A program made the position numbers and the translations under genes. DNA of 41,490 nucleotides from JBOFZL01 sp051655155 (GTDB taxonomy: Bacteria > Bacillota > Clostridia > Peptostreptococcales > Filifactoraceae). The stretch is taken from contig JBOFZL010000081.1 of NCBI GenBank assembly GCA_051655155.1, positions 1 through 41,490 of the forward strand. Direction: 5' to 3'. The first letter of the stretch is position 1, and each line of letters opens with the position of its first letter. The notes below the pieces were generated by a model, which worked only from the letters and a program-made list of their open reading frames with translations, was not told the origin of the DNA and did not search any database. This document shows positions 8,639-18,307 of this stretch, in pieces.

Positions 8639-10264
8639 TTATACCCTCGCATCAATTACCGTTCCAGCTATATTTGTAGCATGATCTGAAACTCTTTCAA
8701 GATTGCTTAATAAGTCTAAAAAAATTATTCCTGATTCAGGATTACATAAACTTTTATTAAGTCTATATATGTGTCCATTTCTACAAACTTTTTCAATTTC
8801 ATCTACCTCTTCTTCCATAAGAATAACTTCTTTTGCAAGAGTTATATCCTTAGTTTTCAGCGCCAATAGAGATTTCTCAAAAGTTAATACGACCTTATTG
8901 TACATATTTAATATATCATTTCTTGAATCTCCGGAGAATGTTAAGTCACTAGAAATTACATTTTCTGCTAATTCTGCGATATTTTCAGCATGATCCCCAA
9001 CTCTCTCAATATCATGTATAATATTAAATAGACTATCTACAACCATACGATCATTACCTGATATTGCTGTATTTGATAAAAGAATTAGATATTCTAATAT
9101 TGTCCTCTCTTTTTGATTTATTATTTTTTCAATTTCAAAGCATTTCTTTATAGATTCTTTCTCTTTATTAAGAAGGCCTTTTATCGCAGTTTCTAAAGAT
9201 TCTTTAGATAAATTTCCCATATCCAAACATTCAGTTATAGTATTTTGAAGTGCAATTGAAGGTGTACTTAACATACGACGATCAAGATGTGTTATCCCCT
9301 CAGACTTTTCGCCTTTTCCTTCCGGAATAATAAATTGTGCAAATTTAACGATAAAACTAGCAAAAGGAAACTGAAAAACAACATTAGTAATGTTAAAAAT
9401 AGTATGAGCATTTGCTATTTGTCTTCCAACATCATCAGGATCTAATCCAACAACTATTTTTGTTACAACTGGATTTAATAAAAGTGCAAATAAAAGAGTT
9501 CCTATAATATTAAAAGTAAGGTGCATAACAGCTGCCCGCTGAGCATTCTTTGAAGCACCAATACTTGAAATTAAAGCTGTTGTACAAGTACCAATATTAT
9601 CCCCATATAGAATCGGAAGAGCTGATGCAAGTGGTAACATTCCTTCTGTCGCTAAAGCTATTAAAATACCAATTGAAGCAGATGAACTTTGTACCATTAG
9701 GGTAAGACCAAATCCCATCATTATCCCAAGTATTTGATTATCTCCAAAATTAACAAGCATATCTTTAAAAGCCTGAACCTCTCTAAGAGGTCTTACAGCT
9801 TCTTTCATATATACCATTCCTACAAATAAAATTCCAAAACCTATTAGGATCTCAGAAAAACTTTTTGTTTTTTCATTTTTACTTGCAAGTAACATTATAA
9901 CCCCAATACCAACTGTAACTGGAGCTAGAGCTTCTATGTCAAAAGATACAAGCTGCGCTGTAACTGTTGTACCAACATTTGCCCCCATTATAATTCCTAT
10001 AGCTTGTGAAAGTTGCATTATTCCAGCATTAACAAAACCTACCACCATCACTGTGGTTGCTGATGAACTTTGAATTATTGCCGTAACAAATATACCAACA
10101 AAAACTGCTATCAATCTATTTTTTGTTAACATTTCAATTATAGATTTAAGCTTTTCCCCTGCAGCTTTTTGAAGGCCAGCTCCCATTAAGTTCATTCCAT
10201 ATAAGAATAACCCCAAACCTGCTATAAGACCAATTATGATCTTTACAATTTCTGAAAATTCCAT
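8639..10264 (-). CDS. Na+/phosphate cotransporter family protein with C-terminal PhoU domain
   Basis: Membrane protein of 541 residues resembling YjbB/NptA-type Na/Pi cotransporters. The hydrophobic N-terminal ~315 residues hold the two inverted family repeats, each marked by a QSSSA motif (residues 65-69 and 192-196). The cytoplasmic ~210-residue tail is a PhoU-like four-helix region (DMGNLSKESLETAI, NIIHDIERVGDHAENIAELA, LERVSDHATNIAGTV). The family exports or imports phosphate; the PhoU tail implies control by phosphate state. Strong SD (GGAGG) 6 nt before ATG. It has its own terminator. Substrate and direction cannot be read from the sequence. Confidence 0.92.
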   Translation of the reverse strand: MEFSEIVKIIIGLIAGLGLFLYGMNLMGAGLQKAAGEKLKSIIEMLTKNRLIAVFVGIFVTAIIQSSSATTVMVVGFVNAGIMQLSQAIGIIMGANVGTTVTAQLVSFDIEALAPVTVGIGVIMLLASKNEKTKSFSEILIGFGILFVGMVYMKEAVRPLREVQAFKDMLVNFGDNQILGIMMGFGLTLMVQSSSASIGILIALATEGMLPLASALPILYGDNIGTCTTALISSIGASKNAQRAAVMHLTFNIIGTLLFALLLNPVVTKIVVGLDPDDVGRQIANAHTIFNITNVVFQFPFASFIVKFAQFIIPEGKGEKSEGITHLDRRMLSTPSIALQNTITECLDMGNLSKESLETAIKGLLNKEKESIKKCFEIEKIINQKERTILEYLILLSNTAISGNDRMVVDSLFNIIHDIERVGDHAENIAELAENVISSDLTFSGDSRNDILNMYNKVVLTFEKSLLALKTKDITLAKEVILMEEEVDEIEKVCRNGHIYRLNKSLCNPESGIIFLDLLSNLERVSDHATNIAGTVIDARV

Positions 10265-10379
10265 ATTTTCCTCCTACAATATTCTTTTAGCAAATTTATT
10301 GTATCAAAAAAATTTTTTACTTTATATGCTTAATTGTAAAATTTCTGTTAAATAATTATAATAATTATTCACTCATCTT

Positions 10380-11963
10380 TTAAATATAGAAATTAGAAAT
10401 TAATGCTTCTGCACTTTTTATTCCATCAACTGCCGAACTCATAATTCCTCCGGAATATCCAGCGCCTTCGCCTGAAGGAAAGATGCCAAAATGACTAATA
10501 GACATCATTGTGTCATCTCTTAATATTCTAACAGGTGATGATGATCTAGTTTCAACTCCTGTTAGAACAGCATCTTTCATTTTAAATGCCTCTACTTTTT
10601 TTCCATAATACATTATAGATTCTTTTAAAGCAGTTATTATTTCCGCCGAATAAATCGTATTTAAATTGCTTAATTTATACCCTGGTGTATAACTTGGCTT
10701 AACTTCTCCCAAATAGGTACTTTCCTTGTTTTCTAAAAAATCATCAACTCTTTGAACTGGTGCAATAAAATTTCCTCCACCCAAGATATAGGCTTTTTTT
10801 TCAATTTCTTCCTGAAAGTATATTCCAGATAAAACATCTTTTCCATAATCATTTTCATTTACTGAACATAAAATAGCACTATTAGAATTTATATCTGACC
10901 TATCATGGTAACTCATACCATTTACAACCACTTTATCTAAAGATGATGTAGCCGCAATAACTCTACCGCCAGGACACATACAGAAAGTATAACAACTCTT
11001 CCCATTAGAAGCTTTGTATGTTAGGTTGTAGCTTGCAGACTTTAATTTAGGGTGATCATAGTTCTCTTTATATTGAGATTTGTCAATTTTTATTCTTGGA
11101 TGTTCAATCCTAAATCCTACAGCAAACGGTTTTGATATCATTGAAACTTTATTAGAATATAACATTTTATATGTTTCTCTAGCACTATTTCCAACGGCTA
11201 AGATAATAGTCTCCGTCTCAATTATCTTTCCGTTTACAACAACACTCTTAACGCTTCCATCATCTTTAAATAAAATATCTTCAAGCTTAGATTCAAAATT
11301 TACACTACCGCCCAAGTCTATAATCTCATTTCTTATATTTTTAACTACTGTTTTTAGTATATCAGTACCAATATGAGCTTTGTGTGAATAAGTTATATCT
11401 TCAGGTCCACCATGTTTATGAAGTTCTCTTAAAACAATTTTAACTCTTGGATCTTTTATTCTAGTAGTGAGCTTTCCATCTGAAAATGTTCCTGCTCCTC
11501 CTTCTCCAAATTGCACATTGGATGTTTCATCTAAAATTCCATTTTCCCAAAACCTATCTACATCTTCTCTTCGTTTATCAACATCTCGTCCAAGTTCAAA
11601 GATAATTGGATTATATCCATTTTGTGCAAGCGTTAAAGCAGCAAAAAGTCCAGAAGGTCCTAACCCAATAACTACCGGCCTGTGTTTTAACTTTATATTA
11701 CCTTTTTTAAGATTGTTCTTAAATTCAAATTCTACAAAAGTAACATCCTTATCATTAAGTTTTATTACTTCTTTTTTATCATAATTCTTTACAAGAACTT
11801 GATAAACAAAAGTAATAGTATTTTTTCGTGCGTCTATTGATTCCTTTAAAACTTCATACTCTAAATTTTTACTTGGAGCTATTCTTAGTTTATTTCGAAT
11901 ACATTTCTCTAAATTATCTATCCCTTCATCCAGGGATAACTTAATATTTGATATTATTATCAT
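10380..11963 (-). CDS. FAD-dependent oxidoreductase of the COG2509 type
   Basis: Uncharacterised flavoprotein family of 527 residues. An N-terminal ~85-residue domain rich in charged strands precedes the dinucleotide fold: VVIGLGPSGLFAALTLAQNG at 97-116 (GxGxxG at 100-105) followed by the acidic strand end IIFELGRDVDKR. Further family marks are NVQFGEGGAGTFSDGKLTTR, FCMCPGGRVIAATS and the C-terminal FAD segment GIFPSGEGAGYSGGIMSSAVDG. The substrate is unknown for the family. It begins 12 bp after engB ends, with GGAG before the ATG, and so may be the last gene transcribed from the lon-engB unit. Confidence 0.9.
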   Translation of the reverse strand: MIIISNIKLSLDEGIDNLEKCIRNKLRIAPSKNLEYEVLKESIDARKNTITFVYQVLVKNYDKKEVIKLNDKDVTFVEFEFKNNLKKGNIKLKHRPVVIGLGPSGLFAALTLAQNGYNPIIFELGRDVDKRREDVDRFWENGILDETSNVQFGEGGAGTFSDGKLTTRIKDPRVKIVLRELHKHGGPEDITYSHKAHIGTDILKTVVKNIRNEIIDLGGSVNFESKLEDILFKDDGSVKSVVVNGKIIETETIILAVGNSARETYKMLYSNKVSMISKPFAVGFRIEHPRIKIDKSQYKENYDHPKLKSASYNLTYKASNGKSCYTFCMCPGGRVIAATSSLDKVVVNGMSYHDRSDINSNSAILCSVNENDYGKDVLSGIYFQEEIEKKAYILGGGNFIAPVQRVDDFLENKESTYLGEVKPSYTPGYKLSNLNTIYSAEIITALKESIMYYGKKVEAFKMKDAVLTGVETRSSSPVRILRDDTMMSISHFGIFPSGEGAGYSGGIMSSAVDGIKSAEALISNFYI

Positions 11964-11975
11964 TTAATCTCCATT

Positions 11976-12590
11976 TTATTTTTTATCCACTCTAATTTGA
12001 TAACCACTATTAATAAATATTTCTTCTACATGATTCCATATTTGCTCTCCACCAGTTTTTTTTAAGGCAGAAAGAGGAAAAACTTTTTCATCTAAAAGGC
12101 CAAAAGTTTTTCTTATAGTACCAATGGACTTGATTTGTTCGTTTCGAGAAAGTTTATCTGACTTTGTAGCTATTATTGTTACTGGAATTTGATGATGTCT
12201 AGCAAAATCAAACATCATTAAATCTTCATCTTTTGGCTTATGCCTAATATCTACTAATATAAAAACACATTCAAGATTTTTTGCATTCAAAAAATATTCT
12301 TCCATAATATTTCCCCAAGAATCTTTTTCGCCTTTTGATAATTTTGCATAACCATATCCTGGAAGATCAACTAAATAAAATTCTTCATTAATTTTATAAA
12401 AATTAATTGTTCTTGTTTTTCCAGGCGTTTGGCTAATCCTAGCAAAATTACGTCTATTAAGCAAAGTGTTAATCATTGATGATTTCCCTACATTAGATCT
12501 TCCTACCATTGCAATTTGTGGAAACCCATCATCTGGATATTGCTCTTTCTTTACGGCACTCATATTCATTTGTATATCTCTTATTATCAT
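11976..12590 (-). CDS. engB: Ribosome biogenesis GTPase EngB (YsxC)
   Basis: Essential small GTPase needed for assembly of the large ribosomal subunit. The 204-residue protein has G1 GRSNVGKSS (30-38), a G2 threonine in QTPGKTRTINFY, G3 DLPGYG, G4 TKSD and the G5-like SALKKTGG. Located 6 bp after lon, the standard Firmicute neighbour, with an AGGTAG ribosome site overlapping the lon stop. Transcription almost certainly comes from the lon promoter. Confidence 0.96.
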   Translation of the reverse strand: MIIRDIQMNMSAVKKEQYPDDGFPQIAMVGRSNVGKSSMINTLLNRRNFARISQTPGKTRTINFYKINEEFYLVDLPGYGYAKLSKGEKDSWGNIMEEYFLNAKNLECVFILVDIRHKPKDEDLMMFDFARHHQIPVTIIATKSDKLSRNEQIKSIGTIRKTFGLLDEKVFPLSALKKTGGEQIWNHVEEIFINSGYQIRVDKK

Positions 12591-12596
12591 AACTAC

Positions 12597-14915
12597 CTAC
12601 TTTTCAAAAGCTAACTCAAGAATATCTTCTATATTATTAGCATAGTTTATTGTTAATTTATCTAAAACAGACGCTGGAATTTCATCTATATCTGATTTGT
12701 TTTCTGATGGAATTATTATGTTTGTGATCCCATCTCTATATGCCGCTACTAATTTCTCCTTAATCCCTCCAACAGCCAAAACTCTTCCTCTTAATGTAAT
12801 TTCTCCTGTCATGGCTAAATTTCCAATTACAGGCATATTTGTTAATGCCGATATCATACAAGTTGTCATCGTTACTCCTGCTGATGGTCCATCTTTAGGG
12901 ATTGCACCCTCTGGTATATGAATATGAATATCTTTATTTTTATAAAAACTTTCATCTAAATCAAGTTCTTTATATTTTGAACGTATATATGAAAGTCCAG
13001 TTACAGCTGATTCCTTCATTACATTTCCCAACAATCCTGTAAGTTCTAATTTTCCACTTCCCTCAAGAATATTAACTTCAATTGATAAAGTATCTCCTCC
13101 TACTTGAGTCCATGCTAACCCTGTGACTACTCCAACTTGTGCAACTTTTTTTGAAGCTCTATTTTTATATCTCGGTTTTCCAATCAAGATTTCAATATTA
13201 GAAGAACTTATTTTATACTCACTTATATCTTGTTCTGTAGTTTTAATTACTGCTATTTTCCGTGCTAATTTTTCTAAAACCCTTTTAAGTTCTCTAACCC
13301 CAGATTCTCTAGTATAGTTATTTATAATATCCTTCAAAAGCACATCATTGATTTTAATAAAGTTTTTTTCTAACCCATTTTCAGTTTGAATTTTTTTGAG
13401 TAAAAACTTTTTACCAATTTTTACTTTCTCCTCATCAAGGTAACTTCCTAATTCAATGACTTCCATCCTATCTAAAAGAGGTCTAGGGATTGTTGATATT
13501 GAATTAGCTGTAGTGATAAAAAGAACTTTTGATAAATCAAAAGGTAACTCCAGATAATGATCTGTAAAAGTAGAGTTTTGCTCTGGATCTAAAACTTCTA
13601 ATAACGCAGAAGATGGATCCCCTTTGTAATCAGCGCCTAATTTATCTATTTCATCAAATAAAATTAATGGATTTGATGATTTTACCTCTCTAATTGAATT
13701 TATTATTCTTCCTGGAATAGCACCAACATACGTTCTCCTATGCCCCCTAATTTCAGCTTCATCTCTAACTCCACCAAGAGCAATTCTAGAAAATTTCCTA
13801 TTCATAGCTCTAGCTAAAGAACTTGCTATAGAAGTTTTACCAGTTCCCGGTGGACCTACTAAACATAAAATCGGACCTCTAAGATTATCGTTTAATTTTT
13901 TAACAGCAACATATTCAATTAAACGTTCTTTAACTTTTTCAAGACTAAAATGATCATCATCTAATACTTTTCTAATTTTTTTAATATCTAAATTATCCTT
14001 TGTGCTTTTATTCCACGGAAGGGAAAAAAAAGTATCTAAATAAGTTCTTATAACTGAGCCTTCTTGAGTGTTTGAAGATATTCTATTTAAGCGATTTATC
14101 TCATTTTTAATCTTTTCTTTAATTGAACTATCTATTTCTAATTTATTTAACTGTTCTTTATAATTTTCTATTAATTCTGAATACTCCTCATCGTCTCCTA
14201 GCTCCTTACTGATAACTCTTATCTTTTCTCTTAAATAATATTCTCTTTGATTTTTATCTAATTTTGTTTTTAATTTTTTTTCAATATCATCTTCAAGTTC
14301 TGATATTTCTATCTCTTTTATCAATACCGAATATAATTTTTTTAGTCTCTTTTTAATATTAATAGTATATAACAACTCTTGTTTATCATTAATTTCAAAG
14401 TTACTTGTATGTGAAACTATATTAACAAGCTTGTGTAAATTATTAGAATCAGTTATAGTATTAATCACTTCATCTGTAAATTTAGAGTTAAAAGCTGCAT
14501 AGGCTTCCGTAATATCTAAGATTGATCTTTTAAAAGCGTAAGTTTCTGCATCATAATTAGATTCAAAATCATTTAAAACTCTTATTTCAACTGTATATTT
14601 ATCTTTATCTCCAATTTGTTTTAAAAACTCACCTCTATATAATCCCTCTGATAAAACTCTTACAACGTTACCTGGTAGCTTTAGTAATTGTTTAATTTTA
14701 CAAACTGTGCCTATCTTATATATTTCTTCCATTGTTGGAAGTTCTATTTCATTATCAATTTGCGATGTTAAAAAAATTAGTTGCTCTTCTTTCATTGATT
14801 CTTCTAAAGCTTTTATAGACTTATCCCTTGCTATATCAAATGAAAATATGGTATCTGGAAAAACCACCATAGACCTTACAGGTATCATTGGTAATTTCAT
14901 TATATTATCTTTCAT
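12597..14915 (-). CDS. lon: ATP-dependent protease Lon
   Basis: Cytoplasmic AAA+ serine protease degrading damaged and regulatory proteins. Using the ATG at 14915 (772 residues): N-terminal substrate domain (PMIPVRSMVVFP), a coiled-coil region near 190-290, Walker A GPPGTGKT (354-361), Walker B LILFDEID, and the protease domain with the Ser/Lys dyad S678 (KDGPSAGVTM) and K719 (GGIKEK). The frame opens five codons earlier at 14930, but AAAGGAG stands exactly 5 nt ahead of the 14915 ATG and would lie inside the longer version, so the shorter start is preferred. It has a readable promoter of its own and clpX ends in a terminator, so lon is uncoupled from clpX. Confidence 0.97.
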   Translation of the reverse strand: MKDNIMKLPMIPVRSMVVFPDTIFSFDIARDKSIKALEESMKEEQLIFLTSQIDNEIELPTMEEIYKIGTVCKIKQLLKLPGNVVRVLSEGLYRGEFLKQIGDKDKYTVEIRVLNDFESNYDAETYAFKRSILDITEAYAAFNSKFTDEVINTITDSNNLHKLVNIVSHTSNFEINDKQELLYTINIKKRLKKLYSVLIKEIEISELEDDIEKKLKTKLDKNQREYYLREKIRVISKELGDDEEYSELIENYKEQLNKLEIDSSIKEKIKNEINRLNRISSNTQEGSVIRTYLDTFFSLPWNKSTKDNLDIKKIRKVLDDDHFSLEKVKERLIEYVAVKKLNDNLRGPILCLVGPPGTGKTSIASSLARAMNRKFSRIALGGVRDEAEIRGHRRTYVGAIPGRIINSIREVKSSNPLILFDEIDKLGADYKGDPSSALLEVLDPEQNSTFTDHYLELPFDLSKVLFITTANSISTIPRPLLDRMEVIELGSYLDEEKVKIGKKFLLKKIQTENGLEKNFIKINDVLLKDIINNYTRESGVRELKRVLEKLARKIAVIKTTEQDISEYKISSSNIEILIGKPRYKNRASKKVAQVGVVTGLAWTQVGGDTLSIEVNILEGSGKLELTGLLGNVMKESAVTGLSYIRSKYKELDLDESFYKNKDIHIHIPEGAIPKDGPSAGVTMTTCMISALTNMPVIGNLAMTGEITLRGRVLAVGGIKEKLVAAYRDGITNIIIPSENKSDIDEIPASVLDKLTINYANNIEDILELAFEK

Positions 14916-14958
14916 AAGAACTCCTTTCATCTTTACATATAAGTATATTTAAGCATTA

Positions 14959-14987
14959 ATTATAAAAAATATCAATACATTCAACAA
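14959..14987 (-). promoter_or_regulatory. Promoter of lon-engB
   Basis: On the minus strand TTGTTG (14982-14987) is separated by 17 bp from a perfect TATAAT (14959-14964), about 44 bp before the lon ATG. The -35 matches only 3/6, but the perfect -10 and ideal spacing just after the clpX terminator make it convincing. I saw no HrcA (CIRCE) or CtsR-like repeat next to it. Confidence 0.7.
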
Positions 14988-15012
14988 GTTTATATTCGAT
15001 ATCTTTAATAAA

Positions 15013-15036
15013 AAAATATGCCCGAAGGCATATTTT
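15013..15036 (-). terminator. Rho-independent terminator of the tig-clpP-clpX unit, UUCG loop
   Basis: Perfect 10-bp arms (15013-15022, 15027-15036). On the minus strand the loop is TTCG, an extra-stable tetraloop, and the stem runs into TTTTTTT. The upstream arm overlaps the clpX stop codon. Confidence 0.88.
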
Positions 15037-16285
15037 ACTTAATTAGTATAGGGCTATCCTTATAAATCATCTCAGGTTTCTCATCTTTCATAATGCACTG
15101 TTCATTAACAATAACTTTAGCAACATTATCATTTGATGGAATATCGAACATAATATCTAACATTGTATTTTCTAATATACTTCTAAGTCCTCGAGCCCCA
15201 GTTTTTCTCTCTAATGCTTTTTGTGCAACTAATTTAAGTGCTCCATCTGTAATGTCAAGATCAACTCCATCAATACTAAATAACTTTTTATATTGCTTAA
15301 CCAAAGCATTCTTAGGTTCTTTTAAAATTTGCAACAGAGCATTTTCATCTAGTTCTGATAAAGAAACAACTATTGGAACCCTACTTACAAACTCGGGTAT
15401 TAAGCCGTATTTAATTAAGTCTTGTGGCTCTATATTTGAAAATAATTCTGAAAATTCTGCCTTGTTTTTAGGAGAAATCTTTGATCCAAAGCCAATTGTA
15501 TTATCACCTTTACGTTTTTTTACAATATTTTCTATTCCTTCAAATGCTCCTCCTAAAATAAAGAGAATATTTGTAGTATCGATTTGTAAAAAATCTTGAT
15601 GAGGATGCTTTCTCCCTCCTTGTGGGGGAACATTAGCTTTAGTTGATTCAATAATTTTTAATAATGCCTGTTGTACTCCTTCTCCAGAAACATCACGAGT
15701 TATAGATGGATTCTCTGATTTCTTTGAAATTTTATCAATTTCATCAATGTAAATAATTCCTCTCTCAGCTTTTTCAACATCAAAGTTTGCAGCTTGAATA
15801 AGTTTTAAAAGAATGTTTTCTACATCTTCACCAACATATCCCGCTTCTGTCAAAGCTGTTGCATCTGCAATAGCAAAAGGTACATTTAAAATTTTTGCTA
15901 GAGTTTGTGCCATTAACGTCTTACCTGAACCAGTAGGTCCGAGTAAGAGTACATTACTTTTTTGGATTTCAATATCATCATTACTTTTAACAACAGTATT
16001 AATACGTTTATAATGGTTATAAACTGCTACCGATAATATTTTCTTTGCCTCTTCTTGTCCAATCACATATTCATCAAGAATTTTTTTTATTTCATGAGGT
16101 TTAGGCAACCCAGAATAATCGTTACTAATATTTTTCTCAAATTCTTCCTCAATTATATCTTGACAAAGTGAAACGCACTCATCACAAATAAAAACATCAG
16201 GTCCAGCAACTAACCTTTTAACTTGATCCTGCGTCTTTCCACAAAAAGAGCATTTTACTACTATTTTTTCATCTTTTTTTGACAT
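15035..16285 (-). CDS. clpX: ATP-dependent Clp protease ATP-binding subunit ClpX
   Basis: AAA+ unfoldase that feeds substrates to ClpP. The N-terminal zinc-binding domain has C12, C15, C34 and C37 (KCSFCGK, FICDECVSLC). Walker A is GPTGSGKT (116-123), Walker B is IIYIDEIDK, the pore loop follows EAGYVGEDVE, the RKH loop is GGRKHPHQDF, and the ClpP-contacting IGF loop is in DNTIGFGSK. 416 residues is the normal length. It starts 22 bp after clpP ends, so ClpP and ClpX should be made together. Bacillus often has clpP elsewhere; tig-clpP-clpX is the common clostridial order. Confidence 0.97.
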   Translation of the reverse strand: MSKKDEKIVVKCSFCGKTQDQVKRLVAGPDVFICDECVSLCQDIIEEEFEKNISNDYSGLPKPHEIKKILDEYVIGQEEAKKILSVAVYNHYKRINTVVKSNDDIEIQKSNVLLLGPTGSGKTLMAQTLAKILNVPFAIADATALTEAGYVGEDVENILLKLIQAANFDVEKAERGIIYIDEIDKISKKSENPSITRDVSGEGVQQALLKIIESTKANVPPQGGRKHPHQDFLQIDTTNILFILGGAFEGIENIVKKRKGDNTIGFGSKISPKNKAEFSELFSNIEPQDLIKYGLIPEFVSRVPIVVSLSELDENALLQILKEPKNALVKQYKKLFSIDGVDLDITDGALKLVAQKALERKTGARGLRSILENTMLDIMFDIPSNDNVAKVIVNEQCIMKDEKPEMIYKDSPILIK

Positions 16286-16307
16286 TAACCTACCTCAACT
16301 TCTACTC

Positions 16308-16892
16308 TTATAAAGACTTCAACATAACTTCATCTATTAATCCATATACCTTAGCTTCTTCTGAAGTCATAAAATTATCTCTTTCTGTATCAGCTTGAAC
16401 TTTTTCAACTGTATTCCCTGTTCTTTCAGCTAAAATAGAATTTAGTCTTTCTTTTATTTTTAACATTCTGTCAACATGAATAGCTATATCTGTTGTTTGA
16501 CCTTGAGCTCCTCCTAGAGGCTGATGAATCATTATTTCAGCATTTGGTAACGCAAAACGTTTACCTTTTTCTCCGGCTGATAAAAGAAACGCCCCCATAG
16601 AAGCAGCCATACCTATACATATTGTTGATACATCACATTTAATATACTGCATGGTGTCATAAATAGCCATTCCTGATGTTACAGATCCCCCAGGACTATT
16701 TATATAAAACATTATATCTTTATCTGGATCTTCAGCCTCTAAAAACAGCATTTGTGCTACTATTAAAGATGCCGTTGCATCATTAACCTCATCAGACAAA
16801 AATATAATTCTGTCTTTTAAAAGTCTTGAATATATATCATAACTACGCTCTCCACGACTTGACTGTTCTACTACTATTGGTACAAATGCCAT
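16308..16892 (-). CDS. clpP: ATP-dependent Clp protease proteolytic subunit ClpP
   Basis: Serine protease forming the tetradecameric chamber of ClpXP. The catalytic triad is visible: S98 (GMAASMGAFLL), H123 (EIMIHQPLGGAQGQ) and D172 (ERDNFM). The N-terminal VPIVVEQSSRGERSYDIYSRL is the axial-loop and processing region, and 194 residues is standard. AGGAG stands 7 nt before the ATG. It sits 14 bp after tig and before clpX in one transcription unit. Confidence 0.97.
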   Translation of the reverse strand: MAFVPIVVEQSSRGERSYDIYSRLLKDRIIFLSDEVNDATASLIVAQMLFLEAEDPDKDIMFYINSPGGSVTSGMAIYDTMQYIKCDVSTICIGMAASMGAFLLSAGEKGKRFALPNAEIMIHQPLGGAQGQTTDIAIHVDRMLKIKERLNSILAERTGNTVEKVQADTERDNFMTSEEAKVYGLIDEVMLKSL

Positions 16893-16906
16893 ATTACCAC
16901 TCCTTA

Positions 16907-18190
16907 TTATTTTAAAATACCACTATTAATTATTAAATCAATGGCTTTTCTTGATTTTATAGAGTCTGTTAAATACTCTGAATCTACACCACCTAAAAGC
17001 TCTTTAACTTTATCTATTTCCATTCCATAAACCTTTGCCATTTTTTCGTATTCTTCATTAAGATCTGATTCTGTTACTACAATATTTTCAATTTTAGCAA
17101 TAGATTCTACAACTAAGCTTGTCTTTACACGCGAATACGCATCTTCTTTCATTTGTAATTTTAAATCCTCTAAGCTTGAGCCTGTATACTGAAGATATGT
17201 GTTCAAATCTAAACCTTGCTGTTGAATGCTAGAATCAAACTCTTGAACCATTCTATCAGTCTGATTTTCTACCATAATATCGGGAATATCAACACTTGCA
17301 TTTTCAACAGCAGTTTTAATTAATTCATTCTTATATGCGTTTTCCGAATTTAACTCTTTGGAAGCTAAAAGTTTTTCTTTAATTTCTTTTTTAAGTTCAT
17401 CAAGAGTTTCATGTTCACTTATATCTTTTGCAAACTCATCATCCAAATTAGGAAGCTCCTTGAATTTTATTTCATGAATCATACATTTGAAGATTGCTTC
17501 TTTTCCTTTAAGTTCATCAGAATTATAATCCGTAGGGAATGTAACCTTAACATCTTTTTCTTCATGGATTGAAGTACCTATTAACTGTTCTTCAAACCCT
17601 GGAATAAATGTATTTGAACCTATTACTAGGCTATATCTTTCAGCCTTTCCGCCTGAAAATGCTTCTCCATCAACAAAGCCTTCAAAATCCAAAATTACTG
17701 TATCTTTCTCTTGTACCCCTCTATCTGTAATGCTTATTAGTCTTGATCCTGCCTCTTGTTTTTTAGCTAATTCTTTATCTATTTCATCATCAGAAACTTC
17801 AACACACTGTTTTTCTGCAGAAAGCCCTTTATACTGGCCTAAAGCCACATCTGGTTTAACCGCAACTTCAACAGTCAAAACTAGATCTTTTCCTTTTTCT
17901 ATGTCTTCTACATCTATTGAAGGTCTATCAATAACATCTAATTCTAATTCTTTTACTGCACTTTCAAAATAACTTGGAAATGCTAAATTAATAGCTTCCT
18001 CAAAAAAAACACCCTCACCATACATCTTTTCAATAAGATGTCTAGGTGCTTTCCCTTTTCTAAATCCTTGAATATTAAATTGTCCTTTATTTTTATTGTA
18101 AGCTTTTCGACAATATTTTTCGAATTCATCTGCTACAATCACCATTTTAAGAGATACTAGATTACTTTCTTTTTTTAATAATTCAACCAT
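16907..18190 (-). CDS. tig: Trigger factor
   Basis: Ribosome-bound chaperone and peptidyl-prolyl isomerase that receives nascent chains. The ribosome-docking signature GFRKGKAPRHLIEKMYG begins at residue 42. The FKBP-type PPIase domain lies at about 155-245 (DTVILDFEGFVDG, GSNTFIPGFEEQLIG) and a helical C-terminal chaperone arm follows. 427 residues is the usual length. Strong GGAGG site 6 nt before ATG. It heads the tig-clpP-clpX unit and has a clear promoter. Confidence 0.97.
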   Translation of the reverse strand: MVELLKKESNLVSLKMVIVADEFEKYCRKAYNKNKGQFNIQGFRKGKAPRHLIEKMYGEGVFFEEAINLAFPSYFESAVKELELDVIDRPSIDVEDIEKGKDLVLTVEVAVKPDVALGQYKGLSAEKQCVEVSDDEIDKELAKKQEAGSRLISITDRGVQEKDTVILDFEGFVDGEAFSGGKAERYSLVIGSNTFIPGFEEQLIGTSIHEEKDVKVTFPTDYNSDELKGKEAIFKCMIHEIKFKELPNLDDEFAKDISEHETLDELKKEIKEKLLASKELNSENAYKNELIKTAVENASVDIPDIMVENQTDRMVQEFDSSIQQQGLDLNTYLQYTGSSLEDLKLQMKEDAYSRVKTSLVVESIAKIENIVVTESDLNEEYEKMAKVYGMEIDKVKELLGGVDSEYLTDSIKSRKAIDLIINSGILK

Positions 18191-18252
18191 AATTTTCCTC
18201 CAATATATATATATTATTTATTTATTGACATGAATGTAAAATCAACAGATAT

Positions 18253-18280
18253 AGTATACCATATAATTTATCTTTAACAA
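18253..18280 (-). promoter_or_regulatory. Promoter of tig-clpP-clpX
   Basis: On the minus strand TTGTTA (18275-18280), 16 bp, then TATACT (18253-18258) with an extended TG (TGGTATACT). It lies 62 bp before the tig ATG and just past the recJ stop. Confidence 0.72.
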
Positions 18281-18307
18281 GTATTTTTTATCAAGTGATA
18301 AATTTGT

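Noticed and set aside
10351..10369. Palindrome AATAATTAT-A-ATAATTATT upstream of the Na/Pi gene
   Set aside because: Only A and T in a very AT-rich gap; chance is likely. It contains a TATAAT that might be a -10 but no -35 was found.
15093..15599. 168-codon plus-strand open frame inside clpX
   Set aside because: Opposite-strand shadow of a well-conserved gene; no ribosome site or recognisable domain.
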